This document shows, in pieces, positions 30,700 through 38,286 of a DNA stretch of 38,286 nucleotides (its first letter is position 1; each line of letters opens with the position of its first letter). Position numbers and translations under genes: made by a program. The DNA lies in NCBI GenBank assembly GCA_003427395.1, contig BFEA01000016.1:4357245-4395530 (forward strand). Direction: 5' to 3'. The DNA is from Chara braunii (lineage: Eukaryota; Streptophyta; Charophyceae; Charales; Characeae). The notes beneath the pieces were generated by a model. That model saw only the letters and a program-made list of their open reading frames with translations. It ran no database searches and was not told where the DNA came from.

Positions 30700-32124
30700 A
30701 CCTTCCCGATGACTCGCTTACTCTTGCAGTTCTCATTGTGTGCCCATACTCGCCACAATTAAGGCACGCGCCTCGTGAAACATGGTCATGCCAAACCGTG
30801 TACTCTAGACCAAGCTTCACCCATATGGGTGGTCCTTGGTCACTTTAACCCTTGGGCCGACCTACCTTCTGTTTCCCGGCCCCCATTAGCCTTTTCCCTA
30901 ATGGGCGCGGCTACTTCACCATTTGAAGTCTCCCCACTCCCATCTATCTTTGTTTCTTCCCCAAGGTCGGAGAAGTCGCCAATCTCAGTCGCTTAGCCGT
31001 CATGGTCAACGAACATAAGATTGCCCTTCTTCCTCCAATCCTGAGGGAGCTTCTTCCTCCCATCTACTGCTCCCTGCTGGGCACTCCCAAGCTTAGTCTC
31101 TATGTCCAGGGCTTTCTTGTTGAATGAGGTGAAGTTAGGCACATCTATGGAGGCCTCATCGACCAACTTATTTTGACATTTGTGGGCAGACATCGTAAAT
31201 AAGTTGTGAGGAGTACCTGTGGTTCGTACCGCATGTCAGGATCAACAATCAGTCGCTCTACGTCATTTGTCACCTCGCGAACTGTCCGGTATCTCTTCGA
31301 TCCCAGACTTGCTAGCGAGTCGATGGCCTTTTGAGCCCCTTAAGGGTCATGCTACCTGTTGTAAACCATCCGTACAAACTCCTCCAAATGTCCGGGCATG
31401 TGCCCAACCATCGAAGTTCTGACCGTATTCGTGCTGCTGTACTATTCCATTCAACCATCCGGCTGCAGATCCATCTATGCAGCAACAATAACCTCTCCCT
31501 TGGTCCTTGTGAGCTTGTGCCTTACATACGTAGGCACAGTCCTCACCCAGGTATCAAGGTCCTCTTCCTTCTTCTTGTTGTTAGAGAAAGGTTTAGGACT
31601 CAGCAAAGGTATCTTAGGTGTCCACTGCATGGACTGTACAACACCCTGTGCCTACTGCATCAGTTGCGAAACCGGTGGAACAGGCCGCTGCGGCGGCACG
31701 TGCTGTTGCAGCGGTAACTGTTGCAAAGGTTGCTGGACATGAGGCTGCCCTGTAGCGGCAGCCGCTGAATGGGGAAGTGAAGACGGTACGGGAATCTGCC
31801 CACTACTACCTGTTGCTAAACAACGTGGTGGAGGTATGCCATATTGAGGGGAAAAGGATGGTCCCACCGGCGGCAGCGCAGCAGAGGACCTGTGACCATA
31901 GGGGGAGCTACAGCAACGTGCAGTGGCCTCACCATCGGTCGAGGCGCCTGCACCGCAGCTAGAATCTTGTTCTGGCCGGCTACTAGTTCAGCAAACAATT
32001 CCTGTTGCACGGCCTGTGCTTCGGCCACACTCAACAAGGAGTTCTGAAGGATCCTGACAACAGGGTCAATGGTTGAATCATCTACAACCTTTGGTCTGCT
32101 AAGCTCCTGCATCCTTGCCCCTAG
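30700..32124 (-). pseudogene. Ty3 gag, main part
   Basis: The frame from 32124 has LGARMQELSRPK, a helical stretch with AEAQAVQQELFAELVAG, and a Pro/Gln-rich linker. The retrotransposon Gag core follows: LDTWVRTVPTYVRHKL, then in a shifted frame GSAAGWLNGIVQQ. A zinc knuckle CLNCGEYGH (about 30740-30766) lacks its last Cys in frame. Gag forms the particle that packages element RNA. Confidence 0.75.
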
Positions 32125-32125
32125 T

Positions 32126-32160
<35 letters not shown>

Positions 32161-32164
<4 letters not shown>

Positions 32165-32939
32165 ACAGGTCCTTATGGCCCCGGCTCCATTTCCATTCTG
32201 GGGAGCATCAGTCCGGTTCCTATTCCACCGGCAAGTCAGGATAAAACATTACATCATGAAACCCACTCAAGCTTCCTTCCGTCCGACCGAAGGATCCCTG
32301 ACCATCATTGAATACTCCAACATTGTGGAGGATTGACTGTCAGCTTGCCTTACTTCCTCCTTCCCTCTCAAGTCAACTGCATGGGTCCGAACTGGTGGGA
32401 TTGTTTTTTTGACGTCTTATATGTAACCATTGATTCACAGGCAGTGCTGCATACGTAATGAGCCACTGAAGGCTCCTGATTTTTATGGGTCTGGTAGTCT
32501 TAAATTTCTTCCACGGGATCTATGTAATTTTATCGGCTTCCTGGCCTACTAGTTTCTGCCATCTGTTTTTGATTATAGGATCTGGGTCTTTTGTTTTAAC
32601 TAGGAGTTTGTAGCCGAATTTAATTGTATAGTCGTATATGGGGACGTTGGACTTGACATTCCTCTCCCTGTCCGGTGTCCAGGCCCATTTTGTCGGGTCA
32701 AATTCCAGGTTCTGGACTTACGTGTCTGGTCTGAAGATTGATTTAGGCCACGACCCTAGTACTCTTACCTTCCTAAGTAGAAAGAAGTCCATGACTACCG
32801 ATTCCACCTTTCTGTTTAATATAGATGCTATTCCATGTTTGGAAAGGGAGATCGGGAAGGAGGAGAATTGAATGTGGTGGTCGAACCCGGTTGCATGTGG
32901 GAGAATTGAAAGGCTCGTGAGGGAGGGGACTCTTGCACC
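32161..32939 (-). other. LINE 3' untranslated region with hairpins
   Basis: Near the tail, GCTCC (32184-32188) pairs with GGAGC (32202-32206), as in the retroposon ends at 7390 and 9183. CTCCA...TGGAG at about 32310-32330 is a second stem; its counterpart near 10750 is CTCCACC..GGTGGAG. Such stems may guide recognition by the LINE RT. Confidence 0.5.
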
Positions 32940-35528
32940 TTAACCCCCCACTCTCCAGATTTCCACAACGACTTCACACAAGATATCTTTCCAGTTTTGA
33001 GGGATGAGGTTAATAATGCATTGGAGGTTAGATCCACGCCTATGACATCCCTTCAACTGCGTGCTCAGCTCCTGTTTGGTTACCCACTCTTTCCTTTCTT
33101 CACTCCATAGGTGACTTACTTTCCGTACCCCATTCTTGACCCATGATAGCCATCTGTGATGTAAATGCAAGGGATTATTGCCTTCGTTTGTCACCCATTG
33201 GTTGCCGAACAGCGGTTGTCTCAGAACCTCGTCTTTGGACCTTGGTCTATTAGTCTTCTTTGGCAGAATTTCTCTCCACATCCGAATCAGAGCTGTCCAG
33301 TATGGGTTGGGACGAGTGGCTTCCTCAGCTCTAGTTCCTCGTCTTGGGGCTCCATTCCTTAGTCATTACCCAGAACAGACCCGTCATGTTTTCTGGTAAG
33401 GCCACTGGCGCCAACGCTCTAATGCTATCTAAAGCTACTTTGTTCCATGCGTTGTCAGGCTTCATCAGAAGCTTGATTATCCATTTAGCTTGGATGGCCC
33501 TTGTTTCCTGTCTAGGGTCTATAATCCCTAGACCCCCATACAACGGTTTTCTCGTGATATACTTCCAGGCAATCTTAGGAATACAACCCTCTTTGTTGGG
33601 GTTCCCCGTCCATAAATAGGACCTTGCTCTGCGGTTAAGTTCCTTAATCGAGCTATCCGGTATTGTCCAGATTGAGGCTATATACCACATCATAGAGAAC
33701 ACTGATGTCTTGATAACTAGGGCTCGACCAATTAGTGAGGTAAAAGTGTTCCCCCATCTCCCTAGTTTATTAATTTGCTTTGTCAGGACATTTTGGGCCA
33801 TTTGGGGCGCCAGACCCTCCATCGTCATAAGGATGCCAAGGTCGCAGGTCGGGGTGTCGGGTGTTTCCCACGTCATGGCGGCCTCAGGCCCTTGCAGATG
33901 AACGAGGTTCTCATCTGATAGCCACCATCCTACTGTCTTTTTCCAATTGATCCTCATCTTTGAGGCCAATCTGAAAGCTTCCATGGCTCTAGCCACAGCT
34001 CTGAATGAGGAGTCTGAGGCTATGATCAGGGCAGTGAGGTCATCTGCGAACATGATTCCTGTCGGGAAGTTCATATGGTGGGCTGACCCCGCGTTGACCT
34101 CTGGGAGTCTATGAATGGACGGGTCCTTGCGTAAGAATGACGCAATAGCTTCCATTACGAACAGGAAAATCGAGGGAGCTAGCGGATCTCCTTGACGGAT
34201 TGACCAGGAGATTGGATAACATTCAGACAGCAAGCTATTTACTTGTACACAACATCGTTGTACAAGATGCGTATCCATTTCCTAAAGTTTGGTCCCACTC
34301 CCATCTTCTCCATGCTTGCGTCTAGGAAGGCCCAGTTGACTTGATCATAAGCCTTTTCAAAGTCAAAGAAGAGGATGGTTGTATTTATCCTCTTTTCTCT
34401 GACCTTATTGGCTGCTTCATTTAGAGTCAATACGTTGACTAGTATGTACCTCCCCGGAATGAAACTTGTTTGGTCGATATGGAAGCACTTATCTGTTAAT
34501 TCCATGATTCTAGTCGATAAGGCTTTGCCCAAGATCTTGTAGGGGAGCGTAAGGAGCGAAATAGGCCTGTAGTTCCTGATGTCCTTTTTATCTCCCTTCT
34601 TGTACAGCAGAGTAACTACGCTACTACTTAGGAGGCTTCCTAGTCCCCCTTTCGCCCAATTGTCGTTGTAGAAGTTTAGCAAGTCGCCACCCAGGAGTGG
34701 CCAGAATTTCTCCCAGAATTCTTTCGTTAACCCATCAATCCCTGGTGATTTATCGTTGTTCATACTCTTGAGTGCCTGATATAGTTCTTCCGAAGTGAAT
34801 GGTTTGTCTAAAGCTTCCGCTTGCTCAGTTGTTATCGTTTGTTCCAGGAATTGTAACATCCTTTGTCTTGCTTCCCTTGTGCCGGGTGGAGTAGGCGTCG
34901 GGGTTTTGGCCTGATAGAGCTCTTGGTAGAAATCTTTTGCTACTTCTAGCATTCCTTCGCTATCTGATACTCTCTTCTGGGACTGTGAGAGTTTTCAAAC
35001 TCTTTATAGTACTCGCCCTCAAGTTGGCTTTGGTGCAGGCAAAAAAGTGTGTCGACATTGATTCGCTGAACTCGTATTCGTTCATTCTGGCTCTTATTTG
35101 GAGTCCTTTTAGGTCCCACCATCTCCACAAAGCCAATTCCTCACGTGCTTTCTCAAGGACGTCGGAGTATAGCAAAGACGAGGGGTTGTCAATTAGGTTG
35201 GTCTCAGCGATCTTTTGAGCCAATTCCAGAGTCCGTCTTCTTTGTTTTCTCATGATACTTGGAACCACTTCCATCGATCATGAGTGGAGTAGCCCCTTTT
35301 CTCACAAAATGCTCGAAGCTGATTATTAGCTCAATCGGCTTATGGTCCAAGCCCGAATATGGTGCAAGAGGTAAAATTTCAGCACTTTTGACCGCCCCCA
35401 TCATTGTCTCTAATACCAAGAAGTAATCTATGAATGAGAAGGCAGTGTGATGAGCGTGATTCTTTTTTATTAGTGTGAAGGTCCTTTTGGTAGGGTGCAA
35501 AGTTCTATACGGTTCTACCAGGCTGTGA
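32940..35528 (-). pseudogene. LINE ORF2: endonuclease end, RT, C-terminal region
   Basis: At the 5' side, FIDYFLVLETM and SGLDHKPIELI are the end of an APE-type endonuclease. RT motifs follow: NNDKSPGIDGLTKEFW, RNYRPISLL, FFDFEKAYDQVNW, IRQGDPLAPSIF, and an intact FADD (34039-34050). The part at 33281-32940 has PLFGNQW and VSHLWSEERKEWV, like the zinc-binding C-terminal region of plant-type LINEs. Frame changes occur at about 34240 (between DVVYK and NSLLSECYP) and at about 34970. The RT active site survives but the protein is broken. Confidence 0.88.
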
Positions 35529-35534
35529 TCTAGC

Positions 35535-35700
35535 ATCAATTTTTGGAACGGGGGTTAACGCAAGTTTCACGACCGGTGCTATGAATTTTCGAAGGCAGTG
35601 AGCCTGAAACTGCTTCTTACTTTCACTGGCCTTTCCTTTGTACTTTCCGGAAGGTTCTAGTATGCTCTCCAATGAGTCTCCATATTTGTCCATATTTGTA
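35535..35700 (-). pseudogene. Ty3 gag, N-terminal part
   Basis: MDKYGDSLESILEPSGKYKG (start about 35693) is followed by SKKQFQAHCLRKFIAPVV and PKIDAR, which joins in frame to the Gag part beyond the LINE. An upstream Met at 35771 extends the frame, but its Phe-rich leader looks non-coding. The start is a guess. Confidence 0.6.
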
Positions 35701-35789
35701 GAGCAGTCCCGAAGCCTTTTCGCAAAAAAAACAAAAGAAGGACAAAAAACAATGAAATTTTCATATAACAAGGGTAAAAATCAAGATCA

Positions 35790-36115
35790 TGAAGGCAGAT
35801 GGTCCTTGACCCTCAAGACTGGGCCCTCCCATCCCAGAACTCCAGCACGAACATTTGGTTACAGCAGCTCACCACGAAGAAGATCTACCGCATAATTCCC
35901 CCGAAGATGGATATAGCTGTGGAGTTGAGGGACAAATGGGCTTCTCACCGTCTCCCTCAGTAAGACTCCAAGGCAGCTGGTCCTGGACCCTCAAGATTGG
36001 GCCCTCCCATCGCAGAACTCAAGCAGGAACATTCCGTTACAGCAGCTCACCACGAAGAAGATCTACCGTGCAATTCACCCGAAGATGGACATAGCCGCGG
36101 AGTTGAGGGACAGAT
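35790..36115. repeat. Direct repeat, period about 178 bp
   Basis: AAGGCAG.TGGTCCT.GACCC starts at 35792 and again at 35970, and about 148 bp match, including CAGCAGCTCACCACGAAGAA and GAGTTGAGGGACA. It lies upstream of the Ty3 gag and may be part of its leader or LTR. Confidence 0.9.
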
Positions 36116-36119
36116 AGGC

Positions 36120-38286
36120 TAAGTGGGACTGGGTTCCCCGGCCCTGATTCTTAGATGGACTTACCGAAGATGGAGGGAACAATGCGTTCTTATGAAAACC
36201 CTCCCAGTCCACTGCTCCCGCTAAAGATGACGATTATGACGGCTGCTGATAATGAAGATGAAAATGGTGATGCCGACGAAGATGAGTGCCCTGTTGATGA
36301 CGACTCGCAACACGCACACGTGGTTAACGAGGACCGCCTGTTTCAGCTCCTGACTAACAGGTCCAGAACTGATATTAGGGTTTGGGTGTTAAGTGCCCTG
36401 ACAAACCGCTCACGAAGAAGACAATCAGCCCTGATGATGAACTCCCTGAAGCTGATAATGGGCGGTGCCCTGATGATGCTGACGAATAGCTCCCTGACGA
36501 TCTCCCCACTCCTACCCCATCCTTGTAAATCCCTCGCACTTCGGTGAACCAAGGGCAAACTCCGTGCTACTCCACAGGCATCGACACAGCCTACACCTCC
36601 ACGGCCAGCATGCCGCATGCAAGAACACAGCTGCGGCAATGGAGCGTAGAAGTTCCACGAGTCAGACCATCTACCCCGTCAGCTCGTGACATGGTGTGAT
36701 CAAGCGTCGTCGATCCCCACGGGTACGCAAAGCGCAGAGTGTGTAGAGGGATGGTCACCATATTCATCACGACACCACCCTAATTTCCAGTGCATACACC
36801 CGGACTCATGCTCACGCTGATCGCTCACGCGCTCGCCGCCATAGCCAGCACGCGCACCAGCTACTGTGCTCACGCTCGCCATAGCCATTGCCCGCGCCAT
36901 CTTGGCAGCGTGAGCCAGCACACGCGCCATCCTACGGTTGGTTTGGACAGTCTGCTGACGCTGTATCTCCACATGCTGAGGCAGAGATTTTCTCTTGCAC
37001 TGCAGAGTGCAGCAGGCCAGGAGCGATGCCCTGTACTCCCTCTTCATTCATGACCCTTTCTCCATTATCACCGCTCCTCCACCCCTGCCGATGACGATTA
37101 GTTAGGCCCAACAACCTGTTGTCGAAAATTTCTACCGTTTTTAGAAATCACCTGTTGTAGACTACCCATAGATCAGAGCCCTCCCTCAACCACCATACAT
37201 ATCCGCGAAAGCCCACCAACTCAATCATCCCCTCCCAGCACTACCTCTTTCGTGACCGCTGGCATTCCCTATTGATGACATCACCATCTGCAGCTTTGTT
37301 GCTGATGGGCAGCCACCTCCAACCAATCCAGCACCAACGCCAGCTTGTTGAATGGGGTATGCGAGAGCTTGCCTCCTGGCCCGTTCAGCATGCCGTGCTC
37401 GCGATGTTGCTGCGCTATGCCGCTAGTGCAGTGCCATCTACACTCTGCATTAGTATTGCAACTTGTGTGCCTTACTGAGCTGCGCCACGGAATACCTCAA
37501 GTCTCATGCCCCCGTACAGCTCGAGTTATAGGGCAGTGCGACCAAGCCCCAGCACTGACCACCGTCATTCTAGCCTCGTCCATTCGCAAACCACTGGGAC
37601 CAAGGACATCAGCAGATACCAGACAAGCCACCAATCATCACCATCCAGCTCTTTCAGGCACTGGCTGCAGTCATCCAACAAAATTCCCTCTCATTGCTCT
37701 CAACCTTACTCCGGGAAGGCTTACCGCATTAGAGCCACCATCTCCACCGCTGATGTACCCTATTTCCACCTTACAGGGTAGCCCCTTCGCCACGGAGTGC
37801 CTAATCTCCAACCATCATAGCCGACACAGCCCACTGCCACCAGCACCAAACTTATGAAGATTTATCCAGTTGGAACCTCAGAACACAAGAAAATTCAGGA
37901 GACTCAGATGCACGTCGCGCAGGAAATGTTGCCAGGAAAGGCAGTCAACGCCTACTACTCCCACAAGGAGAGAGGAAGGAGGGAACAACCTCCCTCCCCA
38001 TGGAAATTCCTGCACCTATTCATGTCTCTGCTGCATGTAAAAGGCTCACAAGAAAGTTGAAGAAACCGAAAGAATTACTCCTCCCCCCCAAAAAACGACC
38101 CCCCTGTCCTTCCACTGCCTCCGCTGGAAGGCGCCCCCTCACCTCCCGGCCCCAGTTCAGAAGAGCCCCCGAAATCACTCCTGCTCTGTGTTAAAATCCG
38201 AGCCGCCCGGCGGCCCAGCCTTCGTCCGGCAGGGATCCCGGGTGGCCCGGCCAGTTGGGTCCCCCGGTTTGGAGTCGGGCGGGCCC
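36120..38286. other. Unassigned sequence at the right edge
   Basis: Open frames occur at 36155-36547 (acidic, Asp/Glu-rich, then Ser/Leu) and 37345-37857 (Pro/Ser/His-rich) on the plus strand, but I recognise no family. CTCGCCATAGCC phrases recur at 36830-36900. The last 100 bp are very GC-rich. It may hold the Ty3 5' LTR, but I cannot show the borders. Confidence 0.4.

Larger units (their letters stand above)
32131..35528 (-). mobile_element. 5'-truncated L1-type LINE inserted in Ty3 gag
   Basis: A 30-nt T-run (32131-32160) is the minus-strand poly(A) tail. TCTAGC stands at both ends (32125-32130 and 35529-35534) as a target duplication. Removing the insert and one repeat joins the Gag frame: PKIDAR then LGARMQELS. 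The element keeps part of the endonuclease, the RT and the C-terminal region, and has lost its 5' part. Confidence 0.92.
26706..35700 (-). mobile_element. Decayed Ty3-type LTR retrotransposon with nested insertions
   Basis: Gene order on the minus strand is gag (35.7-30.7 kb, split by a LINE), protease, RT, RNase H, integrase, the order of Ty3/Metaviridae-type elements. Frameshifts and stops affect every gene. An R2 repeat interrupts the element between RNase H and integrase. The flanking LTRs were not identified. Confidence 0.85.

Noticed and set aside
36155-36547. Acidic 130-codon frame as a host gene
   Set aside because: No domain and no conserved neighbour; it lies in repeat-like sequence.

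Overview
The window looks like repeat-dense nuclear DNA from a eukaryote, most likely a streptophyte or other green-lineage alga or early plant, in a draft assembly. It has two N-gaps (10247-10496 and 24078-24242) and several single Ns. I found no bacterial-style operon and no convincing single-copy host gene. Almost everything recognisable is a retroelement or a simple repeat, and most retroelement genes lie on the minus strand. The green-lineage guess rests on a Penelope-like element with an N-terminal GIY-YIG domain (the Chlamys/Naiad type); the species itself is inference.

Layout: 1-9.3 kb is a mosaic of LTR-like repeats with a recurrent exon-like block, minisatellites, microsatellites, foldbacks, and two poly(A)-tailed retroposon ends. 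9.6-16.4 kb is a near-complete minus-strand Penelope-like element (PLE). 17.2-23.6 kb holds two related LTR-like sequences (TG...CA ends) enclosing further PLE copies and a perfect 53-bp inverted repeat. 23.7-28.3 kb contains LTR-like repeats lying among Ty3-type integrase fragments. 26.7-35.7 kb is a decayed Ty3-type element (gag, protease, RT, RNase H, integrase) whose gag is split by a 3.4-kb LINE with a readable 6-bp target duplication. 35.8-38.3 kb is unassigned repeat-like sequence.

The most interesting system is the PLE. Reading the minus strand, it carries a GIY-YIG endonuclease, a Penelope-type reverse transcriptase, a low-complexity linker, a domain resembling a papain-fold (Josephin/OTU-like) cysteine protease, and two tandem RING-like Cys/His modules. 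It ends in a 3' region with a conserved foldable block next to (TA)n. Partial copies at 18.4-19.6 kb and 19.7-21.1 kb repeat the same C-terminal part and 3' end, so the extra domains belong to the element family and are not a chance neighbour. The architecture suggests a retroelement carrying ubiquitin-related functions (a possible deubiquitinase plus a possible E3). This is inference from motifs, and the copies here are broken by stops and frameshifts.
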